From positions 1 to 53,550 of the forward strand of contig NZ_BOOU01000033.1 of assembly GCF_016863395.1 (NCBI RefSeq): a DNA stretch of 53,550 bases, in the 5' to 3' direction. Shown in pieces: positions 8,094 through 15,604 of the stretch. The notes under the pieces are model-generated. The model was not told the DNA's origin and ran no database searches. It saw only the letters and a program-made list of their open reading frames with translations. The DNA comes from Sphaerisporangium rufum (GTDB taxonomy: Bacteria > Actinomycetota > Actinomycetes > Streptosporangiales > Streptosporangiaceae). The translations under genes and the position numbers were made by a program. Position 1 is the stretch's first letter. Every line of letters starts with the position of its first letter.

Positions 8094-9551
8094 TCAGGCG
8101 GAGGTGCGCTCGGCGGCGCGCATGGACAGGGCCGGGGTGAGTTCCTCCAGCGAGCGGCGCTCGGCCTTGACGCCGAAGACCATGGCGACCACCGCGGCGA
8201 CCAGCATCAGCGCCGACGCCCCCAGGTAGCCGTAGAAGAGCCCGGTCGGATCGGGGTCGTCCTCGCTGCCGATCAGCGCGCCGAAGATCACCGGGCCGAG
8301 GGCGCCGACGCCCTGGGCGATGGAGAAGAACAGCGCGATGGCCAGCGCCCGGATCTCCAGCGGGAACAGCTCGCTCACCGTCAGGTAGCCCGAGCTCGCC
8401 GCGGCGGAGGCGAAGAAGAAGATCACGCCCCACAGCAACGTCTGGGTGGTGGCGGTGAGCACTCCCTGCTTGAACAGCCAGGCGGTCACCGCGAGCAGCA
8501 CGCCGGCGATGGCGTAGGTGCCGGCGATCATGGGTTTGCGGCCGATGGTGTCGAACAGCTTGCCCAGCAGCAGCGGCCCGGCCAGGTTGCCCACCGCGAA
8601 GATCAGCAGGAACTTCGAGGAGTCGGAGGCGGACACGTCGAAGAAGGTGTTCAGCACCATAACGTAGGTGAAGAAGATCGCGTTGTACATGAACGACTGG
8701 CTCACCATGAGCGTCACGCCGAGGATGGTGCGCTTGGGATACTCCCGGAACACCACCCGCAGGATCTCCCGGTAGGTGGGCGCGCCGTGCGGGCGGACCT
8801 CGATGGCCTTGTCCTCGTCCACCGGGGGCAGCTCGCCGCCGTGGCCGTGGGTCGCGGCGGCCTCGACCACCTTGACGGCCTCCTCCGCCTCCTCCTGGCG
8901 GCCGTGCATGAGCAGCCAGCGCGGGCTCTCCGGCAGGTGCTTGCGCAGGCCCCAGATGAGCAGGCCGAGCAGCGGGCCGATGATCAGGCCGATCCGCCAG
9001 CCCAGGTCCACCGGCAGGATGTCCGGGTTGAGCAGCACGTAGGTGCTGGCGGTGCCGAAGATGGCGCCCAGCCAGTAGGTGCCGCTGACCGCCAGGTCGA
9101 CCCGTCCCCGGTAGCGCGAGGGGATGAGTTCGTCGATCGCCGAGTGGATCGCGGCGTACTCGCCGCCGATGCCCATGCCGGCGAAGAACCGGAAGACCAG
9201 CAGGAAGGCCAGGTTCGGGGAGAACGCGGTGATCCCGTTGGCGATCAGGTACAGCGCCAGGGTGAGGATGAAGAGCTTTCGCCTGCCGAGCTTGTCGGAT
9301 AGGCGTCCGAACACCAGTGCGCCGACCACCTCGCCCGCGAGGTAGACGGTCGCGGTCAGCCCGACCTCGACGGCCGAAAGGCCGAGGGTCTGCTTGTCCT
9401 GCAGGACGGTTCCGACCGCGCTGGCGATCGTGATCTCCATCCCGTCGAGCACCCATGCCACTCCGAGCGCGACCACCAGGCGGGTGTGGAAGCTGGACCA
9501 CTTGAGCCGGTCGAGCCGCGCGGGAATGAGACTACGTACCACGTCTCCCAT
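8094..9551 (-). CDS. MFS transporter, sugar-porter-like (paralogue 2)
   Basis: This 485-residue protein has the same architecture as its neighbour at 6438-7910: a shared start VRSL-PARLDRL, FGRLSDKLGRRK between helices 2 and 3, GIGGEYAAIHSAIDEL, and PESPRWLLMHGR after helix 6. By eye the N-terminal halves are nearly the same, while the central loop and the C-terminal tail differ most. The 183-bp gap between the two genes shows no clear terminator. This copy is first in transcription order and codes with slightly less extreme GC, so it may be the ancestral copy. The substrate is unknown; sugar or polyol is most likely from the family signature. Confidence 0.88.
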   Translation of the reverse strand: MGDVVRSLIPARLDRLKWSSFHTRLVVALGVAWVLDGMEITIASAVGTVLQDKQTLGLSAVEVGLTATVYLAGEVVGALVFGRLSDKLGRRKLFILTLALYLIANGITAFSPNLAFLLVFRFFAGMGIGGEYAAIHSAIDELIPSRYRGRVDLAVSGTYWLGAIFGTASTYVLLNPDILPVDLGWRIGLIIGPLLGLLIWGLRKHLPESPRWLLMHGRQEEAEEAVKVVEAAATHGHGGELPPVDEDKAIEVRPHGAPTYREILRVVFREYPKRTILGVTLMVSQSFMYNAIFFTYVMVLNTFFDVSASDSSKFLLIFAVGNLAGPLLLGKLFDTIGRKPMIAGTYAIAGVLLAVTAWLFKQGVLTATTQTLLWGVIFFFASAAASSGYLTVSELFPLEIRALAIALFFSIAQGVGALGPVIFGALIGSEDDPDPTGLFYGYLGASALMLVAAVVAMVFGVKAERRSLEELTPALSMRAAERTSA

Positions 9552-9658
9552 AGCCGTGGTGAGTCTCCGGAAATATGCCTGTTAATCCGCTTTTACCAGG
9601 GGTAGCGGCGTGCTGTTGGTTGTGCGACCACGCCGATGGATCATGGGGCGCGGAGTGC

Positions 9659-10558
9659 TCAGCCCGCCGCGTACCGGGCCAGCAGGGTGGGCTCGTCGAT
9701 GGGATCCTCGTGGGTGCCCTCGGCGGTACAGGCGTGCGCGCCGGCGATGGCGCCGAGCCGGGCGCACTTCTCCGGCGGCAGGCCACGCAGCCGGCCCTGC
9801 AGGAACCCCGAGACGAACGCGTCGCCGGCCCCGTTGGCGTCCACCACCGGACCGGGCGGGTCGACCGCCGGGACGTGCCGGAGCCGGTCGCCGTCCTGGT
9901 CCAGCACGTAGGACCCGGTGGCGCCGGCCGTGCAGACCACGGTCGAGGCCCGGCCGCGGGCAAGCACCTCCCGCATCACCGGCTCGGGGTCGGCGAGCTT
10001 GGCCGCCGACAGGAAGACCAGGTCGGCGCCGGTGGCGAAGTCCAGGTGATAGGGATTCACGCCGTCCCAGTCGTGCAGGTCGGTGGAGACCGGCACGCCG
10101 AGCGCGTGCAGCTCGGGCAGCAGGTGCCGGGAGAAGTCGGTGATGGACAGGTGCACGTGCCGGGCCGCGCGCACCGCCGGCAGCCACAGCTCGCGGGGCA
10201 GCCGCTGCCCGGGGGCGGCGCGCGGGTCGTACAGCGACATGCGGCGCCCGTCCGGGCCGACCAGCAGCACGCTGCGCCGGGTGCCCTCCGGCACCGGCGC
10301 CCAGGCGAGCTCCACGCCGCGCCCGGCCAGGTGCGCGCGGATCAGCGCGCCCTGCGGGTCCTCGCCGAGCAGGTCCACCAGCACGGCGCGCAGCCCGAGG
10401 GTGTGGCAGCCGAGCGCGACTCCGGCGCCGGTGTTGCCGATCCGGTCCACCACCGGCGGCACGGCGTGGGTGTCGGCGTACGGCAGCGGCAGCTCCGGCA
10501 CGTACACCGTGGTGTCCACGCCCGCTCCGCCCACCACGACCACGTCGTACTCCGTCAC
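9659..10558 (-). CDS. PfkB-family carbohydrate kinase
   Basis: The 299-residue protein is a ribokinase-fold kinase. The N-terminal sugar-binding region contains RIGNTGAGVALGCHTLG (residues 40-55), and the anion-hole/catalytic motif is DANGAGDAFVSGFL at 240-253 with D246 as catalytic base. The usual DTxGAGD reads DANGAGD, with Asn in place of the second signature residue. The substrate is a sugar or nucleoside and is not recognisable further. It is the first gene of a minus-strand series with the two MFS genes; the 107-bp gap to the nearer one leaves room for a separate promoter, so joint transport and phosphorylation is an inference. Confidence 0.85.
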   Translation of the reverse strand: MTEYDVVVVGGAGVDTTVYVPELPLPYADTHAVPPVVDRIGNTGAGVALGCHTLGLRAVLVDLLGEDPQGALIRAHLAGRGVELAWAPVPEGTRRSVLLVGPDGRRMSLYDPRAAPGQRLPRELWLPAVRAARHVHLSITDFSRHLLPELHALGVPVSTDLHDWDGVNPYHLDFATGADLVFLSAAKLADPEPVMREVLARGRASTVVCTAGATGSYVLDQDGDRLRHVPAVDPPGPVVDANGAGDAFVSGFLQGRLRGLPPEKCARLGAIAGAHACTAEGTHEDPIDEPTLLARYAAG

Positions 10559-10748
10559 CGTGCCCCGTCTCCCTGTGCTACCGCGCCGTCCGCCGGCCGC
10601 GTCTCCCCGACGCTACCCGGGCGGGCAGGTGTCCGCGGCGGCCGGGCCGGCCCGGAGACCGGGGCCGGTGGCCCCGCACCGCCGAGACCTCCTGCCGTGG
10701 CATCACCGCACGGGAACGGACGGGCCCGGCTCGCTTCGCCGGAGTAAT

Positions 10749-10762
10749 CGGACTATAGTCCG
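10749..10762. promoter_or_regulatory. TetR operator, autoregulatory copy
   Basis: CGGACTATAGTCCG is a perfect 14-bp palindrome. It contains TATAGT (10754-10759), a good -10 hexamer for the TetR gene that begins 7 bp downstream. The same motif occurs twice before the azoreductase gene at 12056 and 12088. Confidence 0.8.
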
Positions 10763-10765
10763 GCT

Positions 10766-11386
10766 GTGCATGGGGACGAGGATGACGGGCGGCGGGCCGG
10801 GTCGGCCGTCCCGCTGGAGCTGCTGCGCGCCCGGCCGGCCAGGGAACGTGCCGACGCCGCGCGCAACCGGGCCGCCGTGCTGGAGGCGGCCGCCCGGCTG
10901 TTCGCCGAGCACGGCGTGGCGGCGGTCTCGATGGACCAGATCGCCGCGGCCGCCGGCGTCGGCAAGGGCACGCTGTTCCGCCGGTTCGGCGACAAGTCCG
11001 GCCTGGCCGCCGCGCTGCTGGACGCGCGCGAGCGGGTGCTGCAGGAGTCCATCCTGCACGGGCCGCCGCCGCTCGGCCCCGGGGCGCCGGCGGCCGAACG
11101 GCTCGCCGCGTTCATGGACGCCTACCTCGACTACCTGCTGGAGCATCTGGACCTGGTGCGGATGTCGGAGACCGCGACGCCCGGCGCCCGCTACCGGATC
11201 GGCGCCTACCGCTTCTGGCACCGGCACCTGGCGATCCTGCTGGCCGGCGGGCCGGACCCCGAGCACGCCGCGCACGCCGTGCTCGCCGCGCTGGCCGCCG
11301 AGCACGTGGCCGCGCTGCTCCCCGAACTCGGCGAGCCGCGCCTGCGCGCCGGGCTGCACCGCCTGGCGATTGGCCGCCTGGCCTGA
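10766..11386 (+). CDS. TetR-family transcriptional repressor
   Basis: The 206-residue protein has a TetR N-terminal HTH at about residues 35-82 (RAAVLEAAARLFAEHGVAAV, then MDQIAAAAGVGKGTLFRRFGDK) and a divergent helical ligand-binding domain. It starts at GTG 10766 with no Shine-Dalgarno sequence. A -10-like TATAGT ends 7 bp before, so the mRNA may be leaderless. The operator palindrome overlaps that -10, which predicts autorepression. Two more copies of the motif bracket the promoter of the convergent azoreductase gene, so the regulator probably controls a quinone/azo-compound response. Its 3' end is only 22 bp from the end of that gene. Confidence 0.9.
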   Translation: MHGDEDDGRRAGSAVPLELLRARPARERADAARNRAAVLEAAARLFAEHGVAAVSMDQIAAAAGVGKGTLFRRFGDKSGLAAALLDARERVLQESILHGPPPLGPGAPAAERLAAFMDAYLDYLLEHLDLVRMSETATPGARYRIGAYRFWHRHLAILLAGGPDPEHAAHAVLAALAAEHVAALLPELGEPRLRAGLHRLAIGRLA

Positions 11387-11408
11387 CGCGCCCGCCCGGA
11401 CCGTCGAG

Positions 11409-12035
11409 TCAGAAGCCTTTGGCGATCTCGCGGGCCCGGGCGTCGGCCTGGCGGCGGGCGTCGTCCCAGTCACCGGTGAGCGTGGGGTGGAAGCGGATCT
11501 CACTGATGTCGGTCAGGCCGGTCCAGCGCAGCCAGTCGGTGAAGTAGGTGGACTGGAAGTCGGTGCCGAATTCCGGGCCAAGCCCGGGGCCCCAGACCGC
11601 GCTGGTGTAGACGACGGCCACCCGGGTGCCCCGGCCCGCGAGCAGGTGGCTGTAGCCCTTCTCCGGGTCGACGCCGAAGATCCAGCCCGGCTGGCTGACC
11701 ACGTCGATGAACTGCTTGAGCACATACGGCACCGAGCCGTTCCACATCGGCACCGAGAACAGCACCCGGCCGGCGGAGGTGAACCGCTCGAAGGCCCGCC
11801 GGGCGGCGGCCCACGCCTCGGCCTCGGCGCCCCGCGGCTCGCCGCCGCCGAAGACGGTCATCTTGGCCCGCGCGCCGGCGGCGAAGTCCGGCAGCGACCC
11901 GTCCCACAGGTCCCAGTGCTCGATCTGGTCGCCTGCGTGGGACTCGGCGTAGGTCTCGGTGAACGTCCGGGCGATGCGCAGCGATTCGGAGTCCTCGCCG
12001 CGGGGCGAGGCGGAGATGTGCAGAAGCTTGGACAT
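11409..12035 (-). CDS. azoR: FMN-dependent NADH-azoreductase
   Basis: This 208-residue flavodoxin-fold protein matches the AzoR/AcpD family in length and motifs: ISASPRGEDSES at residues 8-18 binds the FMN phosphate and PMWNGSVPYVLKQFIDVV at 96-113 contacts the flavin. Such enzymes reduce azo bonds and quinones by two electrons at the expense of NAD(P)H and protect against electrophiles. It has a strong promoter carrying two operator palindromes that match the one before the convergent TetR gene, so induction by a quinone-like or other electrophilic ligand is likely. Confidence 0.93.
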   Translation of the reverse strand: MSKLLHISASPRGEDSESLRIARTFTETYAESHAGDQIEHWDLWDGSLPDFAAGARAKMTVFGGGEPRGAEAEAWAAARRAFERFTSAGRVLFSVPMWNGSVPYVLKQFIDVVSQPGWIFGVDPEKGYSHLLAGRGTRVAVVYTSAVWGPGLGPEFGTDFQSTYFTDWLRWTGLTDISEIRFHPTLTGDWDDARRQADARAREIAKGF

Positions 12036-12055
12036 GGCGTGGCCTCTCAGCTAGT

Positions 12056-12069
12056 CGGACTACGGTCCG
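12056..12069. promoter_or_regulatory. TetR operator 2, downstream of azoR -10
   Basis: CGGACTACGGTCCG keeps the CGGAC-N4-GTCCG arms seen at 10749. It lies between the azoR transcription start region and the ATG, 32 bp (about three helical turns) from the other copy at 12088. Confidence 0.75.
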
Positions 12070-12081
12070 GTTACCTCAAGA

Positions 12082-12110
12082 AATATACGGACCACAGTCC
12101 GCTTTTTCAA
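12082..12110 (-). promoter_or_regulatory. azoR promoter
   Basis: On the minus strand TTGAAA (12110-12105), a 17-bp spacer and TATATT (12087-12082) make a near-consensus sigma70 promoter. The spacer contains a complete TetR operator, so a bound repressor would block RNA polymerase directly. Confidence 0.8.
12088..12101. promoter_or_regulatory. TetR operator 1, in azoR promoter spacer
   Basis: CGGACCACAGTCCG has the conserved CGGAC-N4-GTCCG arms and lies exactly between the -35 and -10 hexamers of azoR. Confidence 0.78.
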
Positions 12111-12176
12111 GCCGTCGCCGCACCGCCCGAGGCCATCGCAGGTCGAGGTGCATCAGCCGCCGGTTCGGCGGGCAGG

Positions 12177-13127
12177 TCAGCGGGGTGCCGCCCGGAAGGC
12201 GCGACGGTAGGCGCCCGGTGTCGTGCCCAGGCCGTCCAGGAACCGCCGGCGCAGGTTGGTCGCCGAGGACAGGCCCGCCCGCCGGGCCACCGCGTCCAGC
12301 GGAAGGTCGGTGGACTCCAGCAGGTCGCGGGCCAGCGCGATCCGCCGGCCGAGCAGCCACCGACCCGGGCTGGTGCCGAGCTGCCCGGCGAACCGGCGGG
12401 CCAGCGTGCGGGTGGAGACACCCGCGCGGGCGGCGATGTCCTGCACGGTGACCGGCTCGCCGAGCCGCTCGTCGATCCAATCCAGCAGCGGCGCGAGGGT
12501 GCCGTCGATCTGCGCCGGGTGCGGCGGCGCCGCGTACTGCGACTGCCCGCCCTCGCGGTGCGGCGGCATGACCATGGTCCGGGCGACGTGCGCGGCGTAC
12601 CGGGCACCCTGGTCGGCGCGGACCAGGTGCAGGCACAGGTCGAAGCCCGCCCCGGCGCCGGCGCTGGTCGCCACGTCGCCGTGGTCCACGTACAGCACGT
12701 CCGGGTCCACCTCGACGCGGGGGAAGCGGGCGGCGAGTTCGCCGGCCAGCCCCCAGTGCGTGGCCGCCCGCCGCCCGTCCAGCAGGCCGGCGTGCGCCAG
12801 CGCGAAGGCGCCGGAGCAGATGCTCACCACCCGCGCGCTCCGGGAGTGCGCGCGGCGCAGCGCGCGGACGACTCCGGGGGACGGCGGCTCGGCGGCGGGC
12901 AGCCACCCCGGCACGATCACGGTGTCCGCCCGGTCCAGCGCGTCCAGCCCGCCGGTCACCAGCATGTCGTAGCCGGCGTAGGTGGCGACCGGGCCGGGGT
13001 GCTCGGTGCACACCCCGAAGGCGTACCGGGTCGGCAGCCCGGCGCGCTCGACGCCGAACACCTGGGCCGCGCAGCCGAGTTCGAACGTCGACTGCGGTGG
13101 GCGGATGAGGGCCATGACTTGATGCAT
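12177..13127 (-). CDS. GlxA-family AraC-type regulator (DJ-1/PfpI domain + HTH)
   Basis: From ATG 13127 the protein has 316 residues. Residues 1-175 form a DJ-1/PfpI-like glutaminase-fold domain with C104 in the nucleophile-elbow position (VVSICSGAFALAHAG). Residues 215-315 form an AraC double HTH (VTVQDIAARAGVSTRTLARR and LPLDAVARRAGLSSATNLRR). This is the GlxA/FtrA-type regulator layout. An upstream in-frame start at 13217 would run into the divergent cupin gene, so I prefer 13127 (MHQVMAL); 13115 is also possible. The 70-bp shared upstream region suggests it controls the cupin gene. The ligand is unknown. Confidence 0.88.
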   Translation of the reverse strand: MHQVMALIRPPQSTFELGCAAQVFGVERAGLPTRYAFGVCTEHPGPVATYAGYDMLVTGGLDALDRADTVIVPGWLPAAEPPSPGVVRALRRAHSRSARVVSICSGAFALAHAGLLDGRRAATHWGLAGELAARFPRVEVDPDVLYVDHGDVATSAGAGAGFDLCLHLVRADQGARYAAHVARTMVMPPHREGGQSQYAAPPHPAQIDGTLAPLLDWIDERLGEPVTVQDIAARAGVSTRTLARRFAGQLGTSPGRWLLGRRIALARDLLESTDLPLDAVARRAGLSSATNLRRRFLDGLGTTPGAYRRAFRAAPR

Positions 13128-13197
13128 GACCGGAAAGTACTCCCAGACGTCTTTCCAGACACTGGGTGGGGCGGCGGCCGGCCGACAGGCTGGTGCC

Positions 13198-13533
13198 ATG
13201 ACGACCGAACCGAACACCGCCCCCGCCTACGAGTGGTCCTCCGTCCAGGACGCCCCCGTGCACGAGGTCTTCCCGGGGATCCGGCTGCGCCCGCTGTGGC
13301 ACGGCGACAACGGGGCGAAGGCCTACGTGCTGGAGATGGACCCGGGCACCCGCTGGCCGAAGGTGGACGTGCACGACCCCGGGCCCGAGGAGGTCTTCGT
13401 GGTGTCCGGCGTGTTCAACGACGGCGACCGCGACTACCCGGCCGGCTCGTTCATCCACGCCGCCGCCGGCACCTCGCACGTCCCGCAGACGGCAGAAGGC
13501 TGCACCCTCTTCCTCTTCTACCCCGAGGGCTAG
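13198..13533 (+). CDS. Cupin-domain protein (ChrR-like)
   Basis: The 111-residue protein is a single cupin barrel. KAYVLEMDPGTRWPKVDVHD and PEEVFVVSGVFNDGDRDYPA give the two cupin motifs, with candidate metal ligands in DVHDPGPEE and in AGTSHVP. It resembles the ChrR C-terminal cupin or acetylacetone-cleaving-like small cupins. I chose ATG 13198, as extension upstream would run into the divergent regulator. The substrate or regulatory role is unknown; the divergent GlxA-type gene is the likely regulator. Confidence 0.8.
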   Translation: MTTEPNTAPAYEWSSVQDAPVHEVFPGIRLRPLWHGDNGAKAYVLEMDPGTRWPKVDVHDPGPEEVFVVSGVFNDGDRDYPAGSFIHAAAGTSHVPQTAEGCTLFLFYPEG

Positions 13534-13611
13534 CGACGCACCTGCCACCCGGAGGGCCGGTCACGGACCGGCCGCTGGCCGATCCCCACGCGTCCGCACG
13601 GACGCGCCTCC

Positions 13612-14829
13612 TCAGCGGGCGGCGAGGTCCTCCAGCGGCCGGTCGGGATCGGCCAGCGCCTCGGCGCGGACGGCGGCGCCGGAACGGATCAACGCCTTGA
13701 TCGGCTCGACGACGTCCCAGACGTTGACGTTCATGCCGGCCAGCACGCGGTCGCCGCGCAGCCAGAAGGCGATGAACTCCCGCGCCGCGACGTCGCCCCG
13801 GAAGACCACCCGGTCGTAGCCGCCCGGCCCGACGTGGCCGACGTACTCCATGCCGAGGTCGTACTGGTCGGTGTAGAAGTAGGGCAGGTCCTGGTAGAGC
13901 GCGTCCCGCCCCAGCATGGTGGCCGCGGCGACCGCGGGCTGGGCGAGGGCGTTGGCCCAGTGCTCGACCCGCACGTGCTCGCCCAGCAGCGGGTGGTAGG
14001 CGGCGGCGACGTCCCCGGCGGCGACGATGTGCCGGTCCTCGGTGCGCAGCGCGGCGTCGACCACGATCCCGTCGTCCACCCGCAGCCCGGCGAGCCGGGC
14101 GAGCCGCACCTCGGGTTCGGCGCCGACACCGATCAGGACGGCGTCGGCGCCGATCTCGGTGCCGTCGCCCAGCCGGACGCCGGCCGGGGTGATCTCGCCG
14201 ACGGTGATCCCGAGCCGCAGGTCCACGCCGTGGTCGCGGTGCAGGCCGGCGAAGACCCGGGCGGCCTCGGGCCCGAGCACCCGCAGCAGCGGCAGCGGCG
14301 CCGCCTCCAGCACGGTGACCGCGAGACCGGCCTGCCGGGCGGCGGCGGCGACCTCCAGCCCGATCCAGCCGGCGCCGATCACCGCCAGCCGGGATTTGCT
14401 CGCCAGGACGTCCCGGAGCGACTCGCAGTCCTCGATCCGGCGCAGGTAGTGCACGTGCGGCGCGCCGGCGCCGGGGATCGGCGGCCGCCGGGGGACGGCT
14501 CCGGTGGCCAGCAGCAGCCGGTCGTAGCCGATCATGCCGCCGCCGTCCAGCTCGACGCGGCGCGCGCCACGGTCCAGGCCGGTCGCGGCGACGCCGAGCC
14601 GCAATTCGACGTCGTGGCCGGCGTACCAGTCCTCCGGGTGGACGAAGACGCCGGCCCGGCCGGCGGTGCCCGCCAGGTAGCCCTTGGACAGCGGGGGCCG
14701 CTCGTAGGGGCGGTGCGGCTCGGCGCCGACCAGGGTGATCCGCCCGTCGAATCCCTGCTCGCGCAGCGCCTCGGCGGCCTTGGCGCCGGCCAGACCGGCT
14801 CCGACGATCACGAAGCTCTGTCGTGTCAC
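13612..14829 (-). CDS. FAD/NAD(P)H ferredoxin reductase-like oxidoreductase
   Basis: The 405-residue protein has an N-terminal FAD Rossmann motif FVIVGAGLAGAKAAEALRE, the RPPLSKGYL segment typical of ferredoxin/rubredoxin/putidaredoxin reductases, and an NAD-binding motif LAVIGAGWIGLEVAAAA near residue 145. IVAAGDVAA near 275 is the second FAD contact. A C-terminal reductase domain follows. It should pass electrons from NAD(P)H to a ferredoxin, for example for a P450 or dioxygenase. No ferredoxin or P450 gene is adjacent. It lies 17 bp downstream of folE and is probably in the same operon. Confidence 0.9.
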   Translation of the reverse strand: MTRQSFVIVGAGLAGAKAAEALREQGFDGRITLVGAEPHRPYERPPLSKGYLAGTAGRAGVFVHPEDWYAGHDVELRLGVAATGLDRGARRVELDGGGMIGYDRLLLATGAVPRRPPIPGAGAPHVHYLRRIEDCESLRDVLASKSRLAVIGAGWIGLEVAAAARQAGLAVTVLEAAPLPLLRVLGPEAARVFAGLHRDHGVDLRLGITVGEITPAGVRLGDGTEIGADAVLIGVGAEPEVRLARLAGLRVDDGIVVDAALRTEDRHIVAAGDVAAAYHPLLGEHVRVEHWANALAQPAVAAATMLGRDALYQDLPYFYTDQYDLGMEYVGHVGPGGYDRVVFRGDVAAREFIAFWLRGDRVLAGMNVNVWDVVEPIKALIRSGAAVRAEALADPDRPLEDLAAR

Positions 14830-14846
14830 GGTGATGACCTCCTCGG

Positions 14847-15494
14847 TCAGCGGTGGGTGCCGGTGCCGGCGAGGAACTCCTGGCGGGACCGGTCGTCGGC
14901 CCGCAGCACCCCCAGCAGGGTCGAGGTGACGGTGGTCGAGCCTGCGGCCCGTACGCCCCGCAGGGTCATGCAGGTGTGCTCGGCCTCGATCACGACGCCG
15001 ACGCCCGCCGGGTGCAGCCGGTCGGCGAGCCAGCCGGCCACCTGCCTGGTCAGCCGTTCCTGCACCTGCGGCCGGCCGGCGAAGTGCTCGACGACCCGGG
15101 CCAGCTTGGACAGCCCGACGATGCGGTCGCCGGGCAGGTAGCCGACATGGGCGACGCCGGTGAAGGGCAGCAGGTGGTGCTCGCAGACCGAGCGGACCGG
15201 GATCGCCCTGGCCAGCACCAGCTCGTCGTAGCCCTCGTCGTTGGGAAAGGTGGTCAGGTCGAACGGGCGGGGCGCGAACAGCTCGGCGTACGCCTGGGCC
15301 ATCCGCGCCGGGGTCTCCCGCAGGCCCGCCGAATCGGTCGGCACGCCCAGCGCCCTGAGGAAGTCGCCGGCCGCCCGCTCGGCGGCGGCCAGGTCCGCGC
15401 CACCGCGCGACTCGTCGATCACCCGTAGCGCGCCGCCCACCGGTCGTTTCGCCTCGTGCAGTACTCCACCGGCCATCGCCGCCTCCGAATGCAT
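14847..15494 (-). CDS. folE: GTP cyclohydrolase I
   Basis: The 215-residue protein carries the GCH I zinc and catalytic motif VCEHHLLPF (C104, H107) and EAEHTCMTLRGV (H173, C175), with GLSKLARVVEHFAGRPQVQE between them. It converts GTP to 7,8-dihydroneopterin triphosphate for folate or pterin synthesis. It is not near other folate genes but in a two-gene unit with a ferredoxin-reductase-like flavoprotein, under a promoter with overlapping palindromes, so it may be an inducible second copy rather than the housekeeping enzyme. The first 25-30 residues are poorly conserved-looking, and MAGG at 15476 is an alternative start. Confidence 0.94.
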   Translation of the reverse strand: MHSEAAMAGGVLHEAKRPVGGALRVIDESRGGADLAAAERAAGDFLRALGVPTDSAGLRETPARMAQAYAELFAPRPFDLTTFPNDEGYDELVLARAIPVRSVCEHHLLPFTGVAHVGYLPGDRIVGLSKLARVVEHFAGRPQVQERLTRQVAGWLADRLHPAGVGVVIEAEHTCMTLRGVRAAGSTTVTSTLLGVLRADDRSRQEFLAGTGTHR

Positions 15495-15502
15495 CCCGAG
15501 TT

Positions 15503-15530
15503 ACGCCAACGAGTATTGGCGTTATTCGTT
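15503..15530. promoter_or_regulatory. Two overlapping inverted repeats in the folE promoter
   Basis: ACGCCAA (15503-15509) and TTGGCGT (15516-15522) are perfect inverted arms 6 bp apart. AACGAGTA (15508-15515) and TATTCGTT (15523-15530) form a second inverted pair (7 of 8) shifted by about 6.5 bp. Both cover the -10 and spacer of the folE promoter, as expected for a repressor site. The divergent HTH gene at 15605 is the natural candidate regulator. Confidence 0.65.
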
Positions 15531-15541
15531 CGAGCGGTCAA
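15512..15541 (-). promoter_or_regulatory. folE promoter
   Basis: On the minus strand TTGACC (15541-15536), an 18-bp spacer and AATACT (15517-15512) form a strong sigma70-type promoter. Transcription would start about 10 nt before the folE ATG at 15494. Confidence 0.7.
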
Positions 15542-15604
15542 GAGACCCGGCTAAATCACCTGATGTAGGCTTTCGACCATCGATGTGGGTGTTATCGTGG
15601 CCCG

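Noticed and set aside
9552-9658. Promoter for the upstream MFS gene
   Set aside because: CATATT near 9570 resembles a -10 but no acceptable -35 is present at the proper distance.
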